A DNA stretch of 64,000 bases, taken from NCBI RefSeq assembly GCF_014287585.1, contig NZ_JACOOJ010000005.1, positions 124,001 through 188,000 on the forward strand, in the 5' to 3' direction. Below, piece by piece: positions 1-9,192 of this stretch. Numbering within the stretch: the first letter of the stretch is position 1; each line of letters starts with the position of its first letter. Both the position numbers and the translations under genes were made by a program. The notes beneath the pieces are model-generated. The model was not told where the DNA came from and did no database searches. It was given only the letters and a program-made list of their open reading frames with translations. The stretch comes from Parabacteroides hominis (GTDB taxonomy: Bacteria > Bacteroidota > Bacteroidia > Bacteroidales > Tannerellaceae).

Positions 1-165
1 TTGGCTCAGACAAAGCTGATCTCATACGCCCGCATTTATGTAAACGGTGTAAACTTGCTGACATTCTCGCCTTGCAAGGATATTGACCCGGAAAGTACAA
101 GCAGCAATGCAACGAACTATCCGCAGTCTAAAATCATTAATGTCGGTTTTACAGTAACTTTCTAA
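1..165 (+). CDS. SusC-like TonB-dependent receptor, C-terminal end only
   Basis: An open frame enters from the left edge and stops at 165. It covers the last 54 residues and ends in GFTVTF, the aromatic-ended last beta strand typical of SusC-family outer-membrane receptors. The residues ARIYVNGVNLLTF and DIDPES match the conserved end of this family, where the complete copy at 2564-5647 has LRLYTNGTNLITI and DVDPEQ. It is followed after 11 bases by a SusD gene, the usual order. SusC proteins import glycans or peptides across the outer membrane with TonB energy. The substrate cannot be judged from this piece. Confidence 0.9.
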   Translation: MAQTKLISYARIYVNGVNLLTFSPCKDIDPESTSSNATNYPQSKIINVGFTVTF

Positions 166-176
166 ATTAGTACGAA

Positions 177-2045
177 ATGAAAAAAGCGAATATATTATGT
201 TTATTGTCAGCCGCTTTGATGACAGTATCTTGTAGCACGGATTTCCTGAATACGAAATCCCAGACTGAAATCATGGCTGAAGACATCTGGAAAGAAAAAA
301 ATCTGGCGGAAGCCTATATGTATGACATATATTTTGCATTCCAGGATGCAGGTTTTACAGAAGAATTGCAAGCCTCTGCTTGCGACGAGGCGCTGTTCAC
401 TCACGGACGTGAATTCCGTGAAAGCAATGCAGGAGCCGTAACAGACGTGAACTTAGGCTGGTTTGCAAAGACACAGAGCGGACATCAATGGCAACGTCTA
501 TATTTGAACATCCGTTCCTGTAACGATTTTATAGAAAATCTTGAAACGGCAACTTTCGCAGAGGATGCCAAGCAACAGTTGAAAGGTGAAGCCCATTTCT
601 TACGTGCCTACTTCATCCATCGCCTGACAAGAGCTTTCGGTGGTGTCCCCTTGCAACTGAAAGTAACGCAACTGACAGATCCGCAGGAATCATTCTTGTT
701 GTCCCGTTCTTCTTATACGGATTGTATCAAGCAGGTATTAAGCGACCTCGACAATGCTGCCGAATATCTGAAAGACCATACCTTCGCCAACACGCAGAAA
801 GGCCGTGCAACATTGGCTGCGGTAAAAGCCCTGAGAGTACGTGTACTGACAGATGTCGCAAGTGACCTTCATGACCAGGCGAAAGCCTCCGCCAAGTCAT
901 CTTTGCTGGGTTCATACGACCATCCTGAACTCATTTTCTATACGGAAGGGACACAAACCGAACGTTGGAAAGCAGCAAAAGCAGCTGCAAAAGAGTTATT
1001 GGACAACCCGATGGGACATGCCATCCCGACTTACGGAGGTCCCGGTCTTTCTACGGAAGAAAAAGCAAACGAGATCTGGAGTTTCTTCCTGAAAGAAAGC
1101 GCCGACAACATCTTCTCCCGCTACTTCATCGACACGAAAGATGAAAGTGGAACCAAAATGCCGCTTTTCAACGGTCCATCAGGCTACCACGCTTGGGGTG
1201 GAAACACTCCGGTACAGGATTTGGTCGATGCATTTGCGATGAAAGATGGAAGCAAATTTGACTGGAACAATGCTGAACATGCTGCTGCTCCTTACGAAAA
1301 TCGCGAACCGCGTTTCTATGCAACGATCATGTATGACGGTATGCAATGGATACAACGTCCGGCCGACTTTGCTGCGATCGAACCTACGGGTAAAATCCAG
1401 ACAGGTTATTACCAATTGGATTCTCAAGAGACAGATGATTCCAAATTTTTCTCAGGTATGGATACCCGCTCTGGAGGTGGTGAAAAATGGAATGCAACTT
1501 ACACCGGTTATTATTTGAAAAAATACATCAATCCGGCTGATGGCGACCATCGCAATAAAATCAACGCCATTTTCCCGTTTATCCGTTTGTCGGAAGTTTA
1601 TTTCTGCTATATCGAAGCTTGTATTGAATTAGGAGAATTGGACGAAGCCAAAAAGTACTTGAACGAATACCGTGCAAATGTCAATCTACCGGCTGTTACA
1701 ACCAATGACCAAGCAGAACTGCGTAAAATCTATCAAAACGAACGCCGTCTGGAATTTAGTTTTGAAGAGATCCGTTATTGGGACTTACGCCGTTGGATGA
1801 TTGCACCGGAAGCACCGGGGTTGAATAGCCTGAAAGGTATTCGTGTAACCGCATGGCTGAAACCGGGAGTTGGCAAACAAGACAAATATAATGCAGACCC
1901 GACTAAATGGGTTCTCAAATATAAACCGATCGACTTGTCTGAAGAAGCTCGCCAGTTTGCTGACAAATGCTACTATTTACCGATAATGCGTAATGAAATG
2001 CTTAGTAATCCGAATCTGATTCAAAATCCGGGATATGGTGACTGA
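177..2045 (+). CDS. SusD-like outer-membrane nutrient-binding lipoprotein
   Basis: This is a 622-residue RagB/SusD family protein. The signal peptide ends in the lipobox TVSC with Cys19, so the mature protein is a lipoprotein on the cell surface. SusD proteins form the lid of the SusC channel and bind the incoming ligand. The early region has the TPR-like helices (GEAHFLRAYFIHRL near residue 145), and the conserved C-terminal part has RRLEFSFEEIRYWDLRRWM and a final NPNLIQNPGYGD. It shares motifs with the second SusD at 5660-7594, such as YHAWGGNTPVQDLVDAF and NREPRFYATI, so the two are paralogues. It lies 11 bases after the SusC gene and ends at a strong terminator, so this is the end of an operon. 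Confidence 0.95.
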   Translation: MKKANILCLLSAALMTVSCSTDFLNTKSQTEIMAEDIWKEKNLAEAYMYDIYFAFQDAGFTEELQASACDEALFTHGREFRESNAGAVTDVNLGWFAKTQSGHQWQRLYLNIRSCNDFIENLETATFAEDAKQQLKGEAHFLRAYFIHRLTRAFGGVPLQLKVTQLTDPQESFLLSRSSYTDCIKQVLSDLDNAAEYLKDHTFANTQKGRATLAAVKALRVRVLTDVASDLHDQAKASAKSSLLGSYDHPELIFYTEGTQTERWKAAKAAAKELLDNPMGHAIPTYGGPGLSTEEKANEIWSFFLKESADNIFSRYFIDTKDESGTKMPLFNGPSGYHAWGGNTPVQDLVDAFAMKDGSKFDWNNAEHAAAPYENREPRFYATIMYDGMQWIQRPADFAAIEPTGKIQTGYYQLDSQETDDSKFFSGMDTRSGGGEKWNATYTGYYLKKYINPADGDHRNKINAIFPFIRLSEVYFCYIEACIELGELDEAKKYLNEYRANVNLPAVTTNDQAELRKIYQNERRLEFSFEEIRYWDLRRWMIAPEAPGLNSLKGIRVTAWLKPGVGKQDKYNADPTKWVLKYKPIDLSEEARQFADKCYYLPIMRNEMLSNPNLIQNPGYGD

Positions 2046-2071
2046 TTAGATTTAGATATTCACTCTTTTAT

Positions 2072-2104
2072 AAAGGACAGTGGCTTATCCACTGTCCTTT
2101 TTTT
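2072..2104 (+). terminator. Rho-independent terminator after the first SusD
   Basis: A perfect 12-bp stem (AAAGGACAGTGG with CCACTGTCCTTT, loop CTTAT) is followed directly by a run of T. It lies 26 bases after the SusD stop. Confidence 0.9.
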
Positions 2105-2563
2105 GTCTGTTTATAGATCAAGACAAAACCATTATTGCAATTCAAGCACAAAAAAAACATATGTAAATCAACAAACATCTCTATATGTTGATCTTATCAT
2201 TTCTGAAAAAGCACGGCAAAATTACACAACGCAATAAATAATTACGCGCTAAAACATTTTTATACATTTATTTTGATTTAATTCCCTTTTTGCCCACTTT
2301 TGCCACCGGAACAAGTTCATAATTGTTAACAGGGCTTGTGTTTCATTACAGAAACATTTCCGTAAGAAACTCGATGTTAACCTAAAAAGTTAAATTAAAT
2401 GCGACCAGGTAAAAATTCTTCAATGCAATTATTCTTTACAAATATACGTCTAATTAAATTACTATCGCCTATGAAAACATAGCTCAATTCATCTATTCAC
2501 AAAACGGATAAGTAGTTATCCATTAATGTTTTTAACCTTATATTCATTTAATATCTCAAAAAC
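2105..2563. other. AT-rich intergenic region upstream of the second SusC
   Basis: About 460 bases without a credible gene. The stretch is very AT-rich with several short repeats (two GTTAAC sites near 2325 and 2375). It must hold the promoter and leader of the SusC/SusD operon that starts at 2564, but I see no clear match to the TTTG/TAnnTTTG promoter pattern, so the control site remains unplaced. Confidence 0.5.
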
Positions 2564-5500
2564 ATGGAAAGATATTCTTTAAACCATTTATTCAGGACGC
2601 TCGGCTGTTTTTTGCTTTGTGTCATGTTTACAGCTACGGCAATTGCACAGCAAAAGACCATAAAAGGTACCGTAGTGGATGCTACCGGTGAACCCTTAAT
2701 CGGTGTCAACGTATCAGTAAAAGGAACTACAATCGGTATAATTACCGACATCGACGGTAATTATACGTTGGAGGTACCCTCCAAGTCAACTATCGTATTC
2801 TCTTACATCGGCTATCAATCTCAGGAAGTTCCAGTAGGTAGCCAATCAACGATCAATGTAACTTTAAAAGAAGACACTCAAAAACTGGAAGAAGTTGTAG
2901 TAGTCGGTTACGGCACACAAAAGAAAGTGACTGTGACAGGTTCTGTTGCCAGTGTATCCGGTGAAGAGTTGAAAGCTTCTCCGACAACCAACTTAACCAA
3001 CGGTATGGTAGGCCGTATGCCGGGTGTTATCGGTTTCCAGACAGCCGACGAACCGGGTGGTGGAGGTACGACCATCCGCATCCGTGGTACAAACTCCTTG
3101 GGTAGCAACGACCCATTGGTTGTAATCGACGGTGTACCCGACCGTGATGGTGGTATGAACCGTTTGAACCCGACTGAAATTGAATCAATCTCCGTATTAA
3201 AAGACGCATCTGCCGCCATCTATGGTGCACGTGCCGCTAATGGCGTCGTTTTGATTACAACCAAACGCGGTAAAGAAGGTAAACCAGTTGTTTCATTCAA
3301 CGCAAGTGCAGGTTTCTCACAACCAACCCGTTTACCCAAAATGACTAATTCATACGAATATGCAACCATGTTGAACGAAGTTCTTCCAGGTTCCTTCTCT
3401 GACGAACAACTCGAAGGTTTCCGCACACACGCCAATCCGTGGAAATATCCAGACACCGACTGGTTTGACGAAATCGTAAAAGGCGCTTCTCCGCTATATC
3501 GTGCAGACATCGGCGTATCTGGCGGTACAGAAAAAGTAAAATATTACGCTAACTTCGGAGCAAATGGTGAAGACGGTTTGTACAGAAATTCAGCCAACCG
3601 CTACGACCAATACAGTTTGCGTACAAACTTGGATGTCAAGACCAGCAAGTACGTTGATTTCCAATTAGGCATAACAGCTCGTTTGGAAGACACCAAATAT
3701 CCGGCAAAAAGTGCAGGTGACATTTTCGGCTCAGCCCGCCGTACCCGTCCCGACCAAGTGGCATGGTGGCCTTCTGGCGAACCGGGGCCGGCTGTTGAAC
3801 GCGGTGACAACCCCGCTGTGACCAGTACGGACTTGGCAGGTTTCGACCATTACAAGAACCAGTACATCCAAAACAACTTGTCGGTAAACGTGAAAGTACC
3901 CTGGATCGAAGGTTTGACCTTACGCGGAAATGCTTCTTACGACATACACTTCCGAAACCGCCGATGGATGAAAAAGCCTGTTTATCTGTACACTTGGGAT
4001 GGTGTAAATGAAGGAAGCGAAGGTTTAAATGCATCCAAACAGTGGTTAGACACGCCGCAATTAGAACGTCTGCATTCTGAACAATTAGGCTGGATGCTGA
4101 ACGGATTACTCGACTATAACCGCACATTCGGACAACACACTATAGGTGTGACTTTCGGTATGGAAGGACAGAAAAAACAATATGAAGAGACATGGGGGTT
4201 CCGTCAAGGTTTTATATCCGATTCCAAACCGGAACTAAACTTAGGCGGTGAAGAAGGTCAGTCTGCAAGAGGTTATTCTTGGAAAGAAACCCGTTTGAAC
4301 TATTTCGGACGCGTATCTTACAATTATATAGAACGCTACTTATTCGAATTTGTTTGGCGTGTAGACGGTTCTTACCGTTTCCCAAAAGACAGCCGCTATG
4401 GTTTCTTCCCTGGCGTTTCTTTAGCATGGCGTGCTTCCGAAGAAAATTGGTGGAAAGAAAATATCCGCTTTATCGATTACTTCAAACTGCGCGGTTCGGT
4501 TTCTCAAACCGGTAACGATGCATTGGTAGACGGTGATGGTAATTATGACCACTCCATCCAATATCTGACTACTTACGCATTCAACAATGCCGGTACTGTA
4601 TTCGGTGGCCAGGAAAACAAACGTCTGTACCCGAGCCGCACTCCGAACCCGAATATCACTTGGGAAGTGGGTACAACTTACAATGTCGGTTTCGATTTCA
4701 AATTCTTACAAAATCGTTTGAGCTGGGAAACTGACGTTTTCTATCACAAACGTACTAACATGTTGATCTCCCGTAATGCTTCTCTGCCTGAAATCACCGG
4801 TATCACATTACCTCGTGAGAACTTGGGCGAAATGAAGAATAGAGGTTTCGAATCATTAGTCAGCTGGCAAGACAAGATCGGGGAAGTTGAATATGGAGCT
4901 TCTCTGAACATGACGTATGCACGCAACGAAATCACTTTTTGGGATGAAGTGCAAAATGTACCCGAATACCAATTCTCGACCGGTAGACCGGTAGGTAGCC
5001 GCAATATGTTGCTCTATGTTGCAGACGGTATTTTCCATACGCAAGCAGAAATCGATGAAGCACGCGCAAAAGGTTTGTTGTATTCAGACAATACCGTACC
5101 GGGTGATATTCGTTTCAAAGATATGAACGGCGACGGCAAAATAGATGGTTTGGATCGTATCCGTCCGGAAAAGAACCAGGAACCTCGTTTTGTTGCCGGT
5201 CTGACATTGACTGCCAAATGGAAAGGCTTCGATTTGATGATGTTATGGCAGGGAGCAACCGGTGCCGAAGTGTATATCGAAACATGGTCAGGCTTGGTTG
5301 GTAACTTCTTGAAGAGTGACTACGACAAACGTTGGACACCGGAAAATCCGTATTCTGAAGGACCACGTACATGGGACCGTGAAAACCAGTATTGGATCAA
5401 CAACGACAATACCTATTTCATGAGAAATGCCAACTACCTGCGTCTGAAAAATATAGAATTGGGTTATACATTCAATTTCGAAGGATTGAAAAAGGCCGGT

Positions 5501-5647
5501 ATTTCCAATTTGCGTCTCTATACCAACGGTACGAACTTGATTACCATCGACAGCGTCAACGATGTTGACCCGGAACAACGTAGTAAAGACTTAGGAGATT
5601 ATCCGTTGAGAAAAATTATCAACTTCGGAGTTCAAGCAACATTTTAA
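2564..5647 (+). CDS. SusC-like TonB-dependent outer-membrane transporter
   Basis: This is a 1027-residue SusC/RagA family receptor. The domains in order are: signal peptide to about residue 29 (ATAIAQQ); a CarboxypepD_reg-like beta-sandwich at about 32-110 (GTVVDATGEPLIGVNVSVKG); the TonB-box region EEVVVVGYGTQKK near 110; the plug domain at about 120-235 (IRIRGTNSLG, LVVIDGVPD, IYGARAANGVVLITTK); and then the 22-stranded barrel ending in FGVQATF. It imports an unknown nutrient across the outer membrane together with the SusD encoded 12 bases downstream. No glycoside hydrolase, sulfatase or regulator lies next to the pair, so a peptide or glycoprotein ligand is as possible as a glycan. Confidence 0.96.
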   Translation: MERYSLNHLFRTLGCFLLCVMFTATAIAQQKTIKGTVVDATGEPLIGVNVSVKGTTIGIITDIDGNYTLEVPSKSTIVFSYIGYQSQEVPVGSQSTINVTLKEDTQKLEEVVVVGYGTQKKVTVTGSVASVSGEELKASPTTNLTNGMVGRMPGVIGFQTADEPGGGGTTIRIRGTNSLGSNDPLVVIDGVPDRDGGMNRLNPTEIESISVLKDASAAIYGARAANGVVLITTKRGKEGKPVVSFNASAGFSQPTRLPKMTNSYEYATMLNEVLPGSFSDEQLEGFRTHANPWKYPDTDWFDEIVKGASPLYRADIGVSGGTEKVKYYANFGANGEDGLYRNSANRYDQYSLRTNLDVKTSKYVDFQLGITARLEDTKYPAKSAGDIFGSARRTRPDQVAWWPSGEPGPAVERGDNPAVTSTDLAGFDHYKNQYIQNNLSVNVKVPWIEGLTLRGNASYDIHFRNRRWMKKPVYLYTWDGVNEGSEGLNASKQWLDTPQLERLHSEQLGWMLNGLLDYNRTFGQHTIGVTFGMEGQKKQYEETWGFRQGFISDSKPELNLGGEEGQSARGYSWKETRLNYFGRVSYNYIERYLFEFVWRVDGSYRFPKDSRYGFFPGVSLAWRASEENWWKENIRFIDYFKLRGSVSQTGNDALVDGDGNYDHSIQYLTTYAFNNAGTVFGGQENKRLYPSRTPNPNITWEVGTTYNVGFDFKFLQNRLSWETDVFYHKRTNMLISRNASLPEITGITLPRENLGEMKNRGFESLVSWQDKIGEVEYGASLNMTYARNEITFWDEVQNVPEYQFSTGRPVGSRNMLLYVADGIFHTQAEIDEARAKGLLYSDNTVPGDIRFKDMNGDGKIDGLDRIRPEKNQEPRFVAGLTLTAKWKGFDLMMLWQGATGAEVYIETWSGLVGNFLKSDYDKRWTPENPYSEGPRTWDRENQYWINNDNTYFMRNANYLRLKNIELGYTFNFEGLKKAGISNLRLYTNGTNLITIDSVNDVDPEQRSKDLGDYPLRKIINFGVQATF

Positions 5648-5659
5648 AAGATAATTATT

Positions 5660-7594
5660 ATGAAAACAAAATTGAAATATATCTGCCTTTCGGCAGCAGC
5701 GGGACTGACACTTTCACTTAGTTCTTGTTCCGACTTCATGGACCTAACACCTGAAGACCAGTATGACGAAACAACAGTCTGGTCGGATGCAGATTTAGCA
5801 AAAACGGTTGTTAACGATGTCTATTCGTACGTATGCGATATAGCACAAGAAGTAAATCCAGACGCCTGGACAGATGATGCTTTCTTTACGCACGTATATG
5901 GCTGCCGTGATATCAACGAGGCTACTGTCTCGCCTAGCAACTTGGGCGCTTACGACCGTGATGACTGTCCGTTCAAATGGAGTAAGCAATATAAAGGGAT
6001 CTATCGTGCCAATTTAGTTTTGGCAAATATCGACAACGTTCCTGAAAAAACCGGTGTGGACTTGAGCATATTGAAAGGAGAAACTTATTTCCTTCGGGCA
6101 TATATCTATACTGAGTTGCTCCGTGGTTTCGGTGGCGTACCTATCGTAGACAAAGTATATAGCATTGAAGAAGCTTCAGCCTTAAATTTACCACGTGCCA
6201 ATGTTGCGGATGTAATGGATTTTATTCTGAAAGACATCGAACAAGCTACCAGCCTATTACCAGAACAACAAACCGGTGTTAATTTAGGCCGTGCGACCAA
6301 AGGAGCAGCTAAAGCATTAAAAGCACGTCTGTTACTGCATGTAGCCAGCCCACTGTTTGCTGATCGTACCGTCAATAAATTAGAGTGTAACCAATATACA
6401 GGTGATCGTCAAGCATTGTACCAACAAGCATTAGATGCCGCTAAAGATGTTATCAACGACAGCAATTACTCTTTGATCGATTGTAATGCCGGTACGATCA
6501 AGGAAATTGCAGAAAAATTCCATAACATTATTATTACAAACAACGAAGAGACCATCTGGTCTAAACAGTATGTAAACAAAGATTTGAATGCAGACAACTG
6601 GGTTCGTAACCGTGTAGCCCTATTGCATGGACCGAACGGTTATCACAACTGGGCTGGAACAGCTCCGACACATGACTTGGTGATGGCTTTCGAAACAGAA
6701 GAAGGTAAAATCCTGAATACGCTATTGAAGCCAGGTGAATCAACCACCGAAAATCCGTATATGAACCGTGAACCGCGTTTTTACGCTACAATCGGTTATG
6801 ATGGTGCAGAGTGGGGACGTCCCAGAGCTTCCGATGGAGCAGTGTTCGACGCAACGCCACTGGGCAACCTGCAATTCGGTTATTACGAATTGAGTAAAGA
6901 CGGCAATGAAGTTAATGCGATTTACTCGGTCGACGACGACAACAAACCAATCAAACAGGAAAAATTCAACGGTATGGTAGGCGTTGATACCCGCATGGGA
7001 CAGATCGAAAACTGGAATGGTACTTACACCGGCTATTTGGAAAAGAAACTGATCGACGGTTCTGTAGCTGCCAACGAGCACAACTTCCAAACTTGTCCAA
7101 TGCCTTACATCCGCTTAGCCGAAATGTATTTGATTGCAGCCGAAGCCTGCATTGAATTGAACAAATTAGACGAAGCAGCAAGTTATTTGGACGCTGTCCG
7201 TGGACGTATCGGTCGCCCGGATACAAAAGCCACATTGGCTGTTCGTGGACAAACATTCAACCAAAGTGATCTGCGTGAATTCTTGCGCCATGAACGTCGT
7301 GTCGAATTAACTTATGAACATTCACGTTATTACGATATACGTCGTTGGATGATTGCACCGGAAATCGGAAACAAGAAATTAACCGGTGTATCAATCGTAG
7401 GTCGTCTAAAACCGGGTAAAACCGCAACATTACCTTATGTTCACGATGAAGACGTTTATAATTACACCTGGACCGTTCTCAATCTGAACTATATTGAGAA
7501 ACGCAAATGGGACAACAAGATGTATTTCGCTCCTATCAAGTTAGAAGAGACATTACGTAATCAGGCGATCATACAGAACCCGTATTACGAATAA
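5660..7594 (+). CDS. SusD-like outer-membrane nutrient-binding lipoprotein
   Basis: This 644-residue RagB/SusD protein is the partner of the SusC encoded 12 bases upstream. The lipoprotein signal ends in SLSSC with Cys23. The helical region has GETYFLRAYIYTELLRGFGG, and the C-terminal region has RHERRVELTYEHSRYYDIRRWM followed by an ending AIIQNPYYE, both family hallmarks. It is expected to sit on the cell surface and hand ligand to SusC. It is paralogous to the SusD at 177-2045, so the window contains two tandem SusC/SusD pairs of common origin. A terminator follows at about 7618. Confidence 0.95.
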   Translation: MKTKLKYICLSAAAGLTLSLSSCSDFMDLTPEDQYDETTVWSDADLAKTVVNDVYSYVCDIAQEVNPDAWTDDAFFTHVYGCRDINEATVSPSNLGAYDRDDCPFKWSKQYKGIYRANLVLANIDNVPEKTGVDLSILKGETYFLRAYIYTELLRGFGGVPIVDKVYSIEEASALNLPRANVADVMDFILKDIEQATSLLPEQQTGVNLGRATKGAAKALKARLLLHVASPLFADRTVNKLECNQYTGDRQALYQQALDAAKDVINDSNYSLIDCNAGTIKEIAEKFHNIIITNNEETIWSKQYVNKDLNADNWVRNRVALLHGPNGYHNWAGTAPTHDLVMAFETEEGKILNTLLKPGESTTENPYMNREPRFYATIGYDGAEWGRPRASDGAVFDATPLGNLQFGYYELSKDGNEVNAIYSVDDDNKPIKQEKFNGMVGVDTRMGQIENWNGTYTGYLEKKLIDGSVAANEHNFQTCPMPYIRLAEMYLIAAEACIELNKLDEAASYLDAVRGRIGRPDTKATLAVRGQTFNQSDLREFLRHERRVELTYEHSRYYDIRRWMIAPEIGNKKLTGVSIVGRLKPGKTATLPYVHDEDVYNYTWTVLNLNYIEKRKWDNKMYFAPIKLEETLRNQAIIQNPYYE

Positions 7595-7616
7595 TTTCTG
7601 CTCTTAAACAAATCAG

Positions 7617-7655
7617 AATAGGGAGGGAGTTTTTTACTTCCTCCCTATTTTTTCT
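7617..7655 (+). terminator. Rho-independent terminator after the second SusD
   Basis: The inverted repeat AATAGGGAGG / CCTCCCTATT with a T-rich loop is followed by a T run. It closes the SusC/SusD operon. Confidence 0.8.
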
Positions 7656-7691
7656 TCCATAAATTTTGTAAAGACTTAAAAGAAGACAAAC

Positions 7692-8348
7692 ATGAAAACA
7701 TCTATATACCTCATAATAGCATCTATCTTCATATCCATTGGCCTTAGGGCTCAGGAGCAACAAAAGAGATTCTTTTTCAAGAACTTTCAAGATACTTATG
7801 TTTATTACACAGATGGACGGAGCTTTTGCATTCCGGCCAATTACGACTTGGTCAAAGGTTCTTTTGTTTTCATCGACAAGCAAGACGGAGATATGTTGAA
7901 ACTTTTCGGCGAACAAGATAAAATCTCCAAAATCAAAATAGGGGAACGTATATTTCTCTCTTCACGGTTCGGCCCTACTGAAATAGTCCAAACAGAACCG
8001 GAATTTAAAGTTTATTACAAACCCCGTTTATTAGATGCGGGAAAAGCCGGTGGCTATGGAACTACGAGCAATACCTCCGCGACACGTTCCTATTCTCATC
8101 TTACAAGTTATGGAGGAAGCATCAAGGCCTTAGACAAAGAAACTAAGTATGTCCATGAAATTGAAAAAGTATATATCATTAAAAGAGGTAATAAGGAAAA
8201 ACGTTTTTCAACACCTAAGCAATTCCTAAAACTATACAGCAAAAACAAAAAGGGGCTTCAAGAATACATTACAAAAAATCAGATTGATTTCAATACAATC
8301 ATGCAAGTTCTGGAACTGTACAATTATGCAGAAAAGACAGTTCAATAG
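7692..8348 (+). CDS. Secreted protein of unknown function (218 aa)
   Basis: I do not recognise a named family. The N-terminus is a standard signal peptide cleaved after about residue 20 (GLRAQEQQ), so the protein is exported. The C-terminal third (KRFSTPKQFLKLYSKNKK then QEYITKNQIDFN) has the same layout as the end of the protein at 11544-12257 (RFYPVKNKRALLNLFPDKKK then SRYAREQKLNFK). The two are probably distant relatives standing on either side of the HU/VirE module. A glycine- and serine-rich linker lies near residues 118-140. The gene stands alone between two operons. Confidence 0.75.
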   Translation: MKTSIYLIIASIFISIGLRAQEQQKRFFFKNFQDTYVYYTDGRSFCIPANYDLVKGSFVFIDKQDGDMLKLFGEQDKISKIKIGERIFLSSRFGPTEIVQTEPEFKVYYKPRLLDAGKAGGYGTTSNTSATRSYSHLTSYGGSIKALDKETKYVHEIEKVYIIKRGNKEKRFSTPKQFLKLYSKNKKGLQEYITKNQIDFNTIMQVLELYNYAEKTVQ

Positions 8349-8388
8349 GATAATTCCAAACTACTATATCTCCTAATTCCAAAACCCA

Positions 8389-8490
8389 TATCACTCTATC
8401 ACTTTTTCAAGATAGCATCATAATTATCAACCGATAGAGGAGTGACACATCCCCCTTTTCATATATCACTCCTCTATCACCATGTATCAC
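8389..8490. repeat. Left cluster of TATCAC half-sites with a 13-bp hairpin
   Basis: TATCAC occurs five times (8389, 8397, 8464, 8475, 8485). In the middle is a perfect 13-bp inverted repeat, GATAGAGGAGTGA at 8433-8445 with TCACTCCTCTATC at 8466-8478. The outermost pair reads TATCACTCTATCACTTTT. The cluster lies just upstream of the HU/VirE module and is mirrored by a similar cluster downstream of it at 11307-11410. It could be protein-binding iterons or the end of a mobile unit. The repeats are seen; the function is inference. Confidence 0.6.
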
Positions 8491-8581
8491 ACGCCGTCCC
8501 TGTTTGCCCCGATCTGTCCGCCCTTACCCATACCCGAAAACAGACTATTTTTATTTGAAAAAACTTATTGATTTTCTTGCA

Positions 8582-8607
8582 TTTGCACTATATTTTTATT
8601 ATCTTTG
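8582..8607 (+). promoter_or_regulatory. Probable promoter of the HU/VirE module
   Basis: The -7 element TATCTTTG at 8600-8607 matches the Bacteroidetes consensus TAnnTTTG exactly. TTTG at 8582-8585 is a -33 candidate with a slightly short spacing of 14 bases. Confidence 0.6.
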
Positions 8608-8769
8608 TAAGGACTTAAAGTCATATACATCCGGATGTTCCTAATCCCTACACCCCCATGTACAGACTGCCGTCACCCGGGTGTTCAGGAATGTAAATCC
8701 GGGTGTAAAGAAAGTTAATCAGGCACTTCTCTCAGTTTTATTCATTGGTTTTACGAAAAAACACAGCTT
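8608..8769 (+). other. Long leader with CCGGGTGT repeats ahead of the HU-like gene
   Basis: The predicted transcript has a leader of about 150 bases. It contains the 10-bp palindrome CACCCGGGTG at 8674-8683, a second CCGGGTGT near 8699, and a related CCGGATGTTC near 8631. These could fold or bind a protein. No open frame is convincing here. Confidence 0.4.
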
Positions 8770-9153
8770 ATGTCGCATGCTTATGTAGTACGTCCCAAAG
8801 TGGACAAAAGCGGAGAAACAGAAAAAATCCGCTATTATGGCGTTCCGGTGACTGCCGGGCAAGTTTCAACGGAACAATTGGCCGAGTGCATCGCAACCCG
8901 GTGCTCGCTTTCAAGAGGCGACGTGCTGGCTGCCGTAACGGAGATCGGACGCGAAATCCAGTTCCAGCTGGATATGGGGTACACCGTAAACCTGCACGGC
9001 ATAGGGACCTTGTTCCTCTCGGCCGGAAGCGAAGGATATGAAAACCCGAAAGACTGCACGCCCCATCGAGTAAAAGCCAAACGGCTATGTATCAAGGCTG
9101 ATCCGGAAATGAAAGAGTTCATGAAAAATCTTCGGTTCGAAAGATGGAAATGA
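8770..9153 (+). CDS. HU-like DNA-binding protein
   Basis: This 127-residue protein has the HU/IHF fold as found in Bacteroidales accessory proteins. Helical residues ECIATRCSLSRGDVLAAVTEIGREI are followed by the beta-arm start VNLHGIGTLFLSA, equivalent to the GFGTF motif of HU. It begins with a short extension typical of the HU-like group that accompanies VirE/primase genes. It should bend or coat DNA without strict sequence preference. The VirE-type gene follows after 39 bases and both sit behind the promoter at 8600, so they form one unit. ATG at 8770 is the first plausible start. Confidence 0.85.
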   Translation: MSHAYVVRPKVDKSGETEKIRYYGVPVTAGQVSTEQLAECIATRCSLSRGDVLAAVTEIGREIQFQLDMGYTVNLHGIGTLFLSAGSEGYENPKDCTPHRVKAKRLCIKADPEMKEFMKNLRFERWK

Positions 9154-9192
9154 TTCACGGTTTGAAATTTATGATTTTAATAGACAATAAAG

